A DNA stretch of 64,000 nt from Alviniconcha marisindica (taxonomy: Eukaryota; Mollusca; Gastropoda; Provannidae). The notes below the pieces were generated by a model. The model had not been told where the DNA came from. It saw nothing but the letters and a program-made list of their open reading frames with translations, and did not search any database. Positions 37,581 through 50,200 of the stretch are shown here, piece after piece (position 1 is the stretch's first letter; each line of letters opens with the position of its first letter). Position numbers and translations under genes: made by a program. The stretch spans positions 823,501-887,500 of the forward strand of contig JABMCL010002100.1 of assembly GCA_018857735.1 (NCBI GenBank), in the 5' to 3' direction.

Positions 37581-38454
37581 CAGTGTACAAAGAGGAGTTT
37601 GACTGTACCTTTTTTTCTCTCACCCCTACCCTTCCATCCTACACATATAAACAGTACATCACATTGCTGAAGGCTTCACACTGTATGTAGTAAATACCTT
37701 TCAGCCATGCCAGCAGTTCTACAATTGTAGTGACTAGAAATGTTCATCACTGAAGAAAACGCCCAAACTATAGACTGACCAACATTTTTCCACATGCATA
37801 TTTCACTTGACTCCAACCAAGTAAGTTGAAATGTTATTTAAAAGTCCATTCAAACTCCTTGTACCCAACAGCTGACCTTGCTACAAGAAATGAAAGGCTT
37901 CGACACTCATACAATTTGCAAAATGGTCTCTTGCACGTAGTAGTCACTGTGCAAAATGGTCTCCGATACATGTGCAAAGTTCAGTACATCATACTAGTAG
38001 CAAAGCTTATCAAAATGAAAATGACCAGCTTGTAAAGTTTATTCAAATTAGTGAGGGGCAGAAACATTTTCAAGGACATCAAAATATGAACTTCAACAGA
38101 AGTGATACTGCCCACTATGATATGGTTTCTGTCTCCTTCATTACCCCCCCCCCCCCCCCCCATACATGTGTGTGTGTGTGTGTGTGTGCGCGTGCAGATG
38201 TGGTGTGTAAGGAATACAACATCATGATTAGATTTGATTTCTGAGGCTTTATGCATACATTTGTGCTAATCATGTAAAGCGGTGTGCTCATCATGTGTTG
38301 GGAAAATATGATGCTATAAAAATTACTATTATTATTGTACATGCTGAAAAAAACTTCTAACAAGCATGCTTTGTGCATATGAAGGTGTGCGTGTGTGTTT
38401 GTGTATGGCTGAGTATGCACGTGTATGTGCATGCATCCATGTTTGACTGGGAAT

Positions 38455-39120
38455 GCAAGCACAACAGGGCCCATATGTATGAGAAGCAAATAGCCCCCTT
38501 CATTGTGTTTCATCTTCTTAATGGTGATGACACTGAAGAAATTGGCATGTGTGGAGTGCAGATGGGGCTATTTGGCTGGCCTAGATGCATTTCAATTTAT
38601 AGACTCATTTGTCCAAGTTTAGACAGTCTAAACGCCAAACAAAAATGGCAGCTCTGAGGCTGTTGTTACTGACAGAGGCTACTGCTGAGAAGAAAATGAA
38701 CACTTGTATCAGACTAATGCCATCCCATGTACCACAAAGTATTTAAGAAAATTTGCAATCAAGCATTGAGACACAGCATAATCAAAACAGATGGCAAGGA
38801 GGAGCCAGAAAAATCTTGAATGGGAAGGGTTACTGATGTCTGAACTTTGAACTTAAAACTGACAAGGCTGGTGTCAAGAGGCGTCCAATCGGTTTTGAGT
38901 TTTTCACATCATGCACGTTGCATTTTTTGTCAAACAAAGGATGTTACTGATAAAAAAATATATACACAAATAGCTGTTTGGGAGGCTACCAGTGAATCAT
39001 GCATGTGGAAGGCAAGCCAGATTTGTGGACTCTTTAGCAAACTGGGATTAGGGGCTATCCGCCTTTTCCTTATTTGCTCATCATACATACAGGCCAAGGT
39101 CATCTTGGGACTTTATTTTC
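38455..39120 (+). mobile_element. Dispersed repeat family, copy 1
   Basis: Shares 'gggcccatatgtatgag', 'aatggtgatgacactgaaga', 'gcatgtgtggagtgcagatg' and 'ggattaggggctatccgcct' with 41130-41410. The 180-codon open frame at 38847-39389 overlaps its second half. Confidence 0.6.
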
Positions 39121-40267
39121 TGTCAGCCAAAAATCCTAGGGGCAAAAAGGACATCCCCATAGCTGATGATGATAAGATTCTGAAGAGGAATGACACTGTG
39201 ATTTTGATTTTGAAGACCTCAACTGTTTTCTGCACACACTACAAATCAAACCAAAATGCACTTTTCAAAATCTTAACATTCGTAACTTTCGACACATTAA
39301 AAGGAGAAGGTAAAACAGTGTCCAAAACATTGCAAAGTATGTCAACCAAACACACAAGTGGCAACTATAAAATTATTTTAAAAAATTAACTTTTTACAGC
39401 CAAAATTAAAAACAACTATACAAAAACGTAAGTCATATTTTGCATACGAACAACATAAAAATTTATGTGTGACTCCATTGCAACCAAGGTAAGTTATGAA
39501 TTAAAACAAAAAAAGGGTCACATAAGAAAAGATCACCTATCATTTTGGCAGCCTTTCTTCACACCCGGACAAGCACAACAAGTTCCAACGATATGTTTCA
39601 CAAAAAGTAAGAGAAATGAATGTTTCAGATCCTTCACTGTAACTACACACTGTCCAAAGATAGACAACAGTACAAACTGAATCAACCATACAAGAGGGGA
39701 GAGCTGATGCTTCATAACAACCAAGAACCTTCAATCTTCTGATGATGCAAGCAAAATGAAAATGGTTGTGGCTCCTTAGCATCAAATGACTTGTCTTTGG
39801 AGGTCATTCACCTGACAAAACCAGAACATCCAAACATGCACGCAGGCAAGCACACATATGCAAGTGCACACATACAGAAACATGTACACACACTCTCCCT
39901 CCAATGAGCAACGTAAAACATTTTTTGTTGTCCTCACTAAAAATGCAGATCACGTATCAATTATGCCCTTGTGTATTGTTGGACCCAAAAACACCAGGGG
40001 GAGGTGGATGGGGTGGGGTGGTGGGGGGTGGAGATAACACCCATATTAAACAAAAAGACCAACAAAAATATTTTAAAAACACATCCATTTGCGTTCATTT
40101 TGTCGAAACAGGCTGCACAGTGGTAAAGAGGTGTAACTATCAAATTTGGAGTGACTGCTTCAGTGTGTGGCTGTTTTGCCCCCTCCACCCCCTTCTTTCT
40201 CCAGCTGTATGAAATTCTTCCCAGCTGTGGGAAAAATAAATAAATCATTCACTGGCAAAATCATCTG

Positions 40268-40515
40268 ACTGAATCATGTTCCTCAGCTGTACTAGTACCA
40301 CCACCCTGAGACCGCCTCCAGGGTTCACTGAATCATGTTCCTCAGCTGTACTAGTACCACCACCCTGAGACCAAGCCTCCAGGGTTCACTGAATCATGTT
40401 CCTCAGCTGTACTAGTACCACCACCCTGAGACCGCCTCCAGAGTTCACTGAATCATGTTCCTCAGCTGTACTAGTACCACCACCCTGAGACCACTTCCAG
40501 GGTTCACTGAGCACA
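40268..40515. repeat. 60-bp tandem repeat, four copies
   Basis: Unit: 'actgaatcatgttcctcagc', 'tgtactagtaccaccaccct', 'gagaccgcctccagggttc'. Nearly identical copies. Confidence 0.92.
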
Positions 40516-40771
40516 AAACTGCAGTAGCTATAATGTTCACTGCCAACCAGTAGCTTAAAGAGGGGAAGGGGGAAAGAACAAACCGACTGGCTACCTCCAC
40601 ACTCCATTAGGACATTACAGTCACCACCACTTAAGCGCAATCCAAGTAAGAGCCATTTCTGCCAAAGACCAGCTTTTTAAGAAGAATTTTTTTTCTGATT
40701 CAAAAGTGGTTCAAATACTGAAAATAATATATGTGCGTGTGTATGTATATGTGAGTATGTGAGTGTTCATA

Positions 40772-40822
<51 letters not shown>

Positions 40823-41129
40823 TCCAAAATGATCTAAACTAACTAAAACGTTCACAAACTAAGGAATACAGACCACTCATCCCATGTCAATGTTGACGCC
40901 TAGTTGTCCAAACAGCACTTCAAGTTTTCAGTCAGTGTTAAATCAGTCATTCTTGAGTGACCAATAAAGACTGATGCGTGCAGCAATGCCAGGGAAAAAG
41001 CTGGTCACAAACCAACTCTGAAGGAGAAGGACGAAGAACTGGACGCTGCTGATGCTTAGGAGACAGGGACAGCATAACTAAACGTGATCAACTCAACACA
41101 TAAACAACATTTCAATACAGAAACACAGT

Positions 41130-41410
41130 TCTGGGCCCACACGTGTGATGAGCAAACAGCCTGCTTAATCGCATTCGCCTCTTAAATGGTGACGACGATG
41201 AAAACATAAGCATGTGTGGAGTGCAAATGGGACTGTTTGGATTGCCTAAACACGTTTAAAGTTACAGCCTTGTTGCTCTACCTGGAACAAGAACCGGAGC
41301 TGTGGACTCTATTGCTAATCAGGATTAGAGGCTATCCGCCTTTAACTTTACGTGCTCTTCATAAATTATGGGCCCAGGTACTCATTTGTGTTGGTCATGA
41401 CAGGCGTCTC
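41130..41410 (+). mobile_element. Dispersed repeat family, copy 2
   Basis: Contains 'gggcccacacgtgtgatgag', 'aatggtgacgacgatgaaaa', 'gcatgtgtggagtgcaaatg' and 'ggattagaggctatccgcct' in the same order as 38455-39120, but with a shorter inner part. Confidence 0.6.
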
Positions 41411-44126
41411 CACACTATGAAAAGCTGGGCCAGTGATACGTGCAACGTCTCCTGAATGGAGGATGTGCATTTAGGCGGCAGCAACTGCAGTAACGCAATA
41501 ATAAAACAATATTACAGTAATAGCACAGGTGAAGCTCAACACCTTCACACAAGTATTGATGATAACGTTAGTTACTACACCACATTGTCTGTTACCTGTT
41601 CACATCATTCAGCACAGCTATGCATGATGTCACCCATTACAAAGGGACCTCAACACTAATGATGGTTCACCACCCCTAGCTATACACTGAAGTTCACCTG
41701 TCACAGTAATTCCAACAATGGAAGCAAATATTGTATCCAAACAACACATTCTTCATAGGTTATTACCCTGTCGCAAATTATCCGAAGCACAAATCACACT
41801 ATACAACTGTGCAAAAGCAATGACAAGGTTTGCACTAGGCGGATCATTGATGCTATTTCATTAGCTTCTCAAACTGCCCTAACAGTTCAGTGATTGTAAG
41901 TAATACTTGCTGTTCTCTCCGCAGACTAGATTTATGACAGGGCAAATGAAATGCATGACTTTGCATTGGCAAGATGTATATTGTATTTAAAAAAAAAGAA
42001 AGACATATTATGTACAGCAGTACACCAATGGTTAATGGTTACATTGCATTATCTCACCATGAACATGGCATGACATGACACGTGACATGATGACATTGTG
42101 GCACAATTACAGTGACCCCCTTTCTACTTTCTTGTAATAATTTAAAATTGTGCCTTTGTGGAGAGATGGAGAAAAAAGAAAAAGAAAAAAAACAAGCAAG
42201 AGGGAAAAAAAGGGAGAAAAAAAAGAAGGAAAAAAAAGATTTTTTCTTTCTGTCAGCACCTATTGCAAAACTTTCATTATGCACAACACTGAAAATAAAA
42301 TGCACACTAATTCCCCCCCACCCCCACCCCCAAGAAGAAAAAGTACCATAACAAATAAACAAAAACAGTGAAAACCCCAAACTGACGATTATTTCACATT
42401 TATGATGAGATGAGTCCTTCTCTTTCCAGTGTTCATTCAATTTCACTCCCTTTCAACACGCCTTAGGTAAAACGATTGGAAACATCGATATACAATATAC
42501 ACACATGTACACCAAGAGACACAATGGCAGGGAGCCCTGGTCCAAGCGAACCAAGACGCAGAACACAAGGGTCGCGGTGCCTGGAGGAACGGCGTCGCCA
42601 AACACCAACACATCATTGCAACTAGCACACTTTGCCAACAGGCCCTACTAAACAGGGCAAGAAATCATCCGTAAACTGTACACGTCAAAATGAAAATAAC
42701 AACAAGTCGTCAACCAAGTGAGGTAATGTTCAGCAACAGATGCTGATATAAATATTGTAAACGATTTCAACATCCAGTTCAAATAGTAACCAAATGAAAA
42801 CAAAATGCGAAAAAACACACCAGAATAAGTCATAATGAATGTGAAACAGCAACAGGCGAAGGACAGGGGGCTGGGAAGGGATGTGGGAGTTGGCAGTGGG
42901 GTGGGGATGGGGGTGGAAAGAAGGAAAAGTAGAAAAGGAAAGAAAGTCAAGGATATGTTGAGAATACTTTGAGAATGTAGTGTGTGTGCGCGCGCATGCG
43001 CGCGAGTGCGTGCGTGCATGCATGTGTGTGTGCGTGTGTGTGTGATGAAATGCGTATAACCGTAGGCCTTTGTAAGTGTTCCGGGCTCTCAGGAGATGGG
43101 GCACCATAAACAATCTATTATTATTACTACCAGATGTCAGGTGCAGGACAAGGTAGATGTGAAGTGTAGGACAAAACGCCAGCCTGCACAGTGGAACAGA
43201 GCAGACTAAACAGCACAAGCCCTGAGACAGCAAACAAAACTCTGACAAGGATGTCATTGAAACAGTAACTGGCTCATTGCATTTTGACCAAAACATGCAG
43301 CTTTGCGTTTTAAAGCAACACTCCAGATTCAGCACTAGTCCACTGACAAAAAGAGACCAAGTAAACTGAATATTTTTTTGAACAAGCATTTGTGGTTTTT
43401 CGGTTTTGTCTTTTTACTCTGCATACTTAAAAACAAAACTTACAGGAATGTACCAGAAACAAAACTTACAAGGAAATATAAATAAACAAAAATCTTCTCC
43501 ATATAGTAAATCTTCTCCACATGGTCTGTTTGGTTAACTGTGTCACGCCTGGCCATTCACATCTTTTTCTTCAGTTTTTCTTTTTTTTACTATCTGTTTT
43601 CATTACCATTTTCCTTTTAGATGCGTGCTTACACCTGTATTTGTTTGTGTAGAACTCCTGCTCAAAGACCACACTCATGAGAGACCTCTCATCTTTAAGA
43701 CACCATTTTTGGTCCACTTCAAAAGCAGTTCTTTGCCAGGGCTCTGCTCCTAAATGCAGTCAATCTGCTGTTTCTTCAGCTGAAAATGGTGACAGCTCCT
43801 CTACCGCAACGCCCTGGCGTTTCTCATATTACACATACACACTTTTAATTCCCATTTTGTACTGTCCATGTAACATCATTTGATTGTATATCGTTTTCCC
43901 ACGAGGTTAATGCCCACAAATAAACCAGCAAGACCTATTATCATGTTGCCTTTTACTGCTCCTGGTGACATCCAAGGCATCTAAGCAGAGAGAAAAAAGG
44001 AGTGAGGGAGGTGTGAAAAATGAAGAAAAGAGTGAGAGAGAGAGAGGGGTGTGTGGGGGTGGGGATGAGATTGATTCGCAGAATCTAGGGACAGGGATGA
44101 GAGAGAATTGAGACCGGGCTCCACTA

Positions 44127-44251
44127 TCAAGGTGCCTCCTGTTTCAACTTCTTGATGGTGTTTTTTAGCGCTTGGCGCTTGTTGCAGAACCACACTCGAA
44201 TCACTTCCCGATCATAGTTCAGACGTTCTGAAAGTTCCGTCATTTCTGTAC
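44127..44251 (-). CDS. POU6F: POU6F exon H: homeodomain helix 3 and stop
   Basis: Acceptor 'tgtgtgcag'; TGA (complement of 44127-44129) followed directly by TAG. It encodes TEMTELSERLNYDREVIRVW, then FCNKRQALKNTIKKLKQEAP. Recognition helix VWFCNKRQ is intact. The protein ends eight residues after the homeodomain, shorter than the vertebrate POU6F2 tail; an alternative last exon cannot be excluded. Confidence 0.95.
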
Positions 44252-47200
44252 CTGCACACACAAAATTGTTGAATTTTTAAAAACCTGCATGATCTGGTGT
44301 TTTCCACCTTTCAGGCTTCCACCCACAAGCAGACATTTTCACATATACGCACACCTTAAGAAGCACAATGAGTTAAGCTGACAGAGAAAAGGAGAGAGAC
44401 AGGAAGAGACAGAGAGAGAGAGAGAGGGAGAGAGAGAGAGAGAGAGAGTCTTCTTCTGTAATTTGTAACACGTTTGTATTTTTTTGCTTATTTCTTTAAG
44501 TATAATACAATCCAAATAATGGTTAACAGCAAACTGTGTGTAAAAAAAATGCAACACAGCAAAAGAACAAACAACATTTACCCTCCCAGTAGTTCTATCA
44601 CCATGTGGTGGCAACTGTCTACATGCGAAGTTAAAAATTCACTCAGTCTCCAGTTTATCACAGATAAGTGTGCACTAACAAAAAATAGAAATCACATCAT
44701 TGAACTTCTGTGCACTAAAACATTTTTTTTTTAAATCATGTCCACTTTTGCAGAAGGCATGTCATCCACCATATCTACTTTTTAAATTACTGTTATGGAA
44801 AATCAGATGATGTTCATTGCTGGCACAGTCAATCAAGAATGTCTATTGGGAATTCTAGCTTTTTCCCTTTGTGTTTTTTTGTTTTTTTGTTTTCAATCAA
44901 TTATTCAAACTATCAAAACTAATACAGAAAAAAACTGAACACTAAAGTAGAGACACTAAGTAGAAACAACACTACAGAACACATTCATGCAAAAACATAA
45001 ACCACACTGCATTTCAGCCTGTGTGCAGGTCTGTCTCGCAGACATGGGTGACTTCATTTCTAGCAGCCACAAGAGTGAGAGGAGAGGCAGTGTGCCTGAC
45101 GAGTGCCGCCCTACCTGATGGGTGACTTCATTTCTCGCAGCCACAAGAGTGAGTGGGGAGGCAGTGTGCGTGCCAAGTGCCGCCCTACCTGACGGGTGAC
45201 TTCATTTCTAGCAGCCACAAGAGTGAGTGGGGAGGCAGTGTGCGTGCTGAGTGCCGCCCTACCTGACGGGTGACTTCATTTCTAGCAGCCACAAGTGAGA
45301 GGAGAGGCAGTGTGCCTGACGAGTGCCGCCCTACCTGATGGGTGACTTCATTTCTCGCAGCCACAAGAGTGAGTGGGGAGGCAGTGTGCGTGCCAAGTGC
45401 CGCCCTATCTGATGGGTGACTTCATTTCTAGCAGCCCAAAGTGAGAGGGGAGGCAGTGTGCGTGCCGAGTGCCGCCCTACCTGACGGGTGACTTCATTTC
45501 TAGCAGCCACAAGAGTGAGAGGGGAGGCAGTGTGCGTGCCGAGTGCCGCCCTACCTGACGGGTGAGTGTTCCTCTCAAAGTACTGGTTCAGCACCTCCAG
45601 AGCCTGAGGGGTGAAAGACGTCCGCCGTTTCCGCTTCTTAGACGGTTCACTGCCGATAAAGTCCGTGAGATTCTGGACGCCATTCTTGTAGCGCTCTTCC
45701 GCCTCACTCATCCACCGCTCCAACACCGGCTTGATCTTCTGGGCACTCTTTGGCGTGATGTCCAGCTTCTCAAACCTGCCACACAGTCACCACACTCAAC
45801 ATGTGCTTGTGTTTTTTTCCCTGTGCTCATTACTGTTGCGCATCTTTTTTCCCTTTTTTCTCTCTCCAGGTATTCTGCTCTCTCTCTCTCTCTCTCTCTG
45901 TGCAAAGCACAGTAAATGAAAAAAAAAAAAAATGTCAATCTGAATGGTACGCAGAACAAACAAAAATTTCCCACCTACAGAACCTGGCCATGACTGACAC
46001 AAAAACATTAATTAAAATCAGCAAATGCAGTTTTTGTTTGTTTGTTTTTTTGAGAATGCAATTTGGGCAAAGAAATCAGATTTGCAAAGGCTGATTTTTG
46101 GAACGAATATGTTCTTTTACAGTTTATGGAAACAACACCCCATCACCTCTGGTGGTGGGGGGGGGGGGGGGGGGGGCAATATAGTTAGCAGCATCTCAGT
46201 TCTCAATGTTCAGGCACTGGTTGGAAGTACCATGATAACACTGTTACTTTGACAACTTCCTACAAAATCCTTGCAATGTGTGATTGTCAAGAGAGACAGA
46301 GTTTATTCCCCTGTTAAAGGAGACCAAGTAAAACACTATTTCTCTCCTTTTTTTTTTTTATGGAAGCCAAAAGCATCAGCAGAAGACCTGGAGTCCTCAA
46401 AGTGCAGGCCACTTAATCAGATAAGTGGGACCCAATATATCTTGAGACCAACAGAAAGAAGCGGTGGAGGCATAAAGTGCAGGAACATGAAAAATGAAAG
46501 AAGTTGTGTTACGTTATTACCAATACATTCAAGTCAGTGGTAATTTTACATTATAGATGGGTGAACAGCTGCCTTTTAATGCCCTGTTATACTAAAAAAA
46601 GAAAGGTCATAATTATTAGGCACACAAAACTACAAATGTTTCTCTCTCTTCATAGACCATCCTACTTTTTTCAGACATCTGGTTCCCAAATATCAGTTTC
46701 AAATAAGATTCAAAAATGATACCCCAAAACTGCCCTACAAAGTACTCCAATACAGTTTCATACATTTCTCTCTTCTCAAAAATGACCTCTGCTACTCCTC
46801 ACCTGACAAAATTCCATCTACAAACAGAAAAATCTAAGGTCTCTTTTCCAGATTTTTCAACTACAAACAGGGAACTTTCCTAACATGTGAAAGAAGGAGA
46901 GACAGGAAGCTGTCTGAAAACAGTGGTGTATGGTCAAACTAGCATGTCTAAAAGTTAGAAGGGGAGATGGGGGATCCTCACATCGTGGTCAAAACTCCAG
47001 CACGTCAATGAAAATAATATTAAATAATTCTTATAAAGCGCTATTCTCTAACCAGAGTTGAACTCACTGCTCTGTACAAACAACGCATAATGGACAGGGG
47101 TTCTCTCTCTGAGACAAAAGCCTGTGATGGAAAAGCTGTGCAGAGCGTTGACAAGTGAAAGACAGAGTGTCCCAACCTGCAGATAGCTGACTGGCTGTAC

Positions 47201-50200
47201 GCAGGCCCCTCTGTGGCGCTGAGGGCCTGCCCCACCTGGGTCTGGGTCAACCCCAGTGACAGCCGCCGGATCTTGAACTGCCGCGCAAACTCCTTGATCT
47301 CGTCTAGGTTGATGCCATCCACAGTCGTGCTCTCCGTGCAGTTACCCACTGTGTCTGGCACGAGACCAAGAACAGATCAGTTGGAAGCCATTGATAATCA
47401 GGCAGGGGAAGCTTCCTGCTGACTTAAGACAAATTAAAGGCACAGACGTGTTCCGCAGGTGATGACTAGTCAACAGGTAACCCCCCTAACTTTTTTTAAA
47501 GAGTTTAAAACTGAGCTGGCAGACAATTTGTAATTATTAGGAGAAAAACTTGCTTTCTTCATGGACAAACAGAAACTGGCAGGTTTTTGCTTTGTTTATT
47601 GTTGCATTGTTGTTTATTATTGATGTTCGCTTATATAGTGCTATTCTCCGCTCTCTTGAGCAGACTCTGCGCTCGCATGTGGTTCCACATGAGCGACTGG
47701 CTTTTTATAGCTCTTTTTTTTTTAAATATCCACCGAAGTGGTGTACTTACAGCGCTGGCATGGCTGGTGCCACATGAAACTGCAGCCATCTCGGCGCAAG
47801 TTCTGTGTACACCATACAACCATGCTCTATGTCACTTCATGCAAAGCCACATACGTAAGTTGTATGCGTGTTTAGGTGTAACCTGCCACCTGCGCTTTTG
47901 GCAGAATGACCGGGATCTTTTACGTGCTACTGCGGTAACACAGGGGTGGAACGGATACCGAAATAAAAGTCAGCACAGAAAGTCGACCCTGGAGAAGATA
48001 ATTCTCCCGCCACTCCTGCAGGGATTCGAACCCATGACCTTTCAATCACGAGTCCGGCGCTCTAACCAATGAGCTATCCCCTCTGCCAGGGAAACTTTAA
48101 AACATGACAAGTTCAAGTATGTTTTACCTCTCTCTCCAATGCATTTTTTAATTCACCAAAACAACACATAATTATGACAACAGTATCACTACACAGACAA
48201 TCTGACAGAATACACTACATTCTAACAAGAACAGAACTAAGAACATCCCAAACCCTGGGCCACACCCAATTGCTAAGGAATGTCCATGTCACCCATCCCA
48301 AATTCTGGGCCATACGCAACTGCTAAGGAACATCTCCGTCACCACAAAGCCACAGGCTTCACTTCAGTTAGAAAACAGCCACTGAGGCCAACCACTCACT
48401 TGGCAAGAGCTGACTGACGTTGGGTGGAAGTCCATTTACAGTCGGTGCCGAGGTGCATGTCAGTTTGGTGTGTGCTGCCGCTGCCGCTGCTGATGTCAAA
48501 GAGGACTGTAACACTGCGCTGCTGTGATTGTGGTTGGAGGAAGAGGAGGAGGACGAGGATCTGTGATTGGCAGCGTTCACTTGTGACAAGGACATCTGAC
48601 CAATCATCTGCAACAGAACAGTGGTTTTTGACAGCCCTTGGTAACAAAACAACGAGAATGGCACTGTTTCTTCCTTCCCCGATCAGGGTCGGTGAACTAA
48701 ACACGCAGGCAAGAGAGCTCATCTTGTTTGACCACAACATGACCTGTGGCTGTGAGCAGATTTATTTTTATTTTTTAAATCAGCCTCTTTCTCTCTCTCA
48801 GAAGGCAAGACTGTAGAGAAATACATGTATCTGACCAACAAGGGCCCTGAGCTGCATTCATCACCAGAACTGTCCCTGGCCCCAAGTGACCTGGAAGGAA
48901 GATGGATGGCGGAGAGGGAGAAGGGCTGGGTGGGGTGATGGGGTCACAGCAAGGGTCTGCAGCTGCTGATTTACAATCAGAGTGGAGGGGTGCTGGAGGG
49001 GACAGGGTGTATGTGGGTGGCTGGGGGGAAGAGATGGGAGGGGGCTGCTGACCTGGGAGACTAGAGAAAAAAAGAAGAAGAAAGGTTGGTTGGTTGAAGT
49101 GTTGCTTTACATCCACAGAAACTGCAGGTTTATTAGGGACGGGAGCCCAGGATGTCCACCTCAACTTTTGCACAGCTCCTGAGCTCTGAAAAAACAACAA
49201 CTGTGGACTGATGGCCAGGGGTATGTGGGTGGCTGGGGGAAAGAAACTGGGGGGTATGGGGGGGTGAGGGGGCTGCTGACCTGCGACTTTAAAAAAACAC
49301 AACAACAAAAACCTGCGTGATGATGGCCACGGGGTATGCGGGTGTCTGGGGGGAACAGATGGGAGAGGGATGCAGATCTGGGGCGCTAAAAAACACACCA
49401 CCCACCTGTGGACTGACGGCCAGCAACTGTCCCTGGCTGTTGGCGGTCAGCAGCGGAGGGAGGGCTGCGACCAGCTGGCTGGCCAGCGAAGTAGCCGCCA
49501 CAGATGTGTGATGGTGGTTGCTGCTGTTGCTGCTGGAGTTACTGCTGCTGTCACGATTACTCAAATTGTTGGCCGCTGGAAAAATGCACACACGGTAAGA
49601 AGTCTGAAAAGACAGTAAGTACTGGATTCTTTCACAACCCTCTCCCCCACCTCCACCCCATCATCCCCCAGAAAATGTGCACACACTGTAAGAATTCTGA
49701 AAAGACAGTAAGTATTGGATTCTTTTACAAGCCCCCACCCCCACCCCTACCCTGCCATACTTTTTATTTCCTTCTTTGAGCTTTACAGCTTTCCCAGTGG
49801 AACAGATAGAACAACATGAACACATGTTCCTGGAAATTTTATGCACTTGATTGATTCGTAGGAACCTCACATTGAACCAAGTCTAGCTGCATGTCAGCCA
49901 TATATCCCAGGCATTGATCCGTTGCTTGGTAGATCAGAACATCCTACGAGCCAACTCCTTTCCTTGTCAATGTACCTGTGAGTGTGTGTATGTGTGTGTG
50001 ATTATGCGTGTCTGTATATGCATGTACGTGTGTGCATGTGCATGTGTGTATGTGTTTGTGCATGCATGCGTGCATGTGCATGCATGCGTGCATGTGCATG
50101 CGTGTGTGTATGTGTGTGCATGTGTGAGTGTGTGATCCTGTGTGTCTGTGTATGCAAGTATGCGTGTGTGGCTGCACGTGCTCTGAGTGAACATCCCGCT

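Larger units (their letters stand above)
33900..44126 (-). other. A-rich region, possible long 3' UTR of the POU6F gene
   Basis: On the + strand this stretch is A-rich, so on the minus strand it is T-rich like the HECW downstream region. It directly follows the POU6F stop in minus-strand sense. It carries tandem repeats (37105-37330, 40268-40515), dispersed repeats (38455-39120, 41130-41410) and microsatellites. No supported gene. The 180-codon open frame at 38847-39389 overlaps a dispersed repeat and has no recognisable domain. Confidence 0.4.

Noticed and set aside
38847..39389. 180-codon open frame as a gene
   Set aside because: AT-rich, no domain recognised, overlaps a dispersed repeat shared with 41130-41410 and lies in probable 3' UTR.
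48775..49401. 208-codon minus frame as one coding exon
   Set aside because: The frame required by exons D and E is different; this long Pro-rich frame comes from C-rich intron sequence with several pyrimidine tracts.
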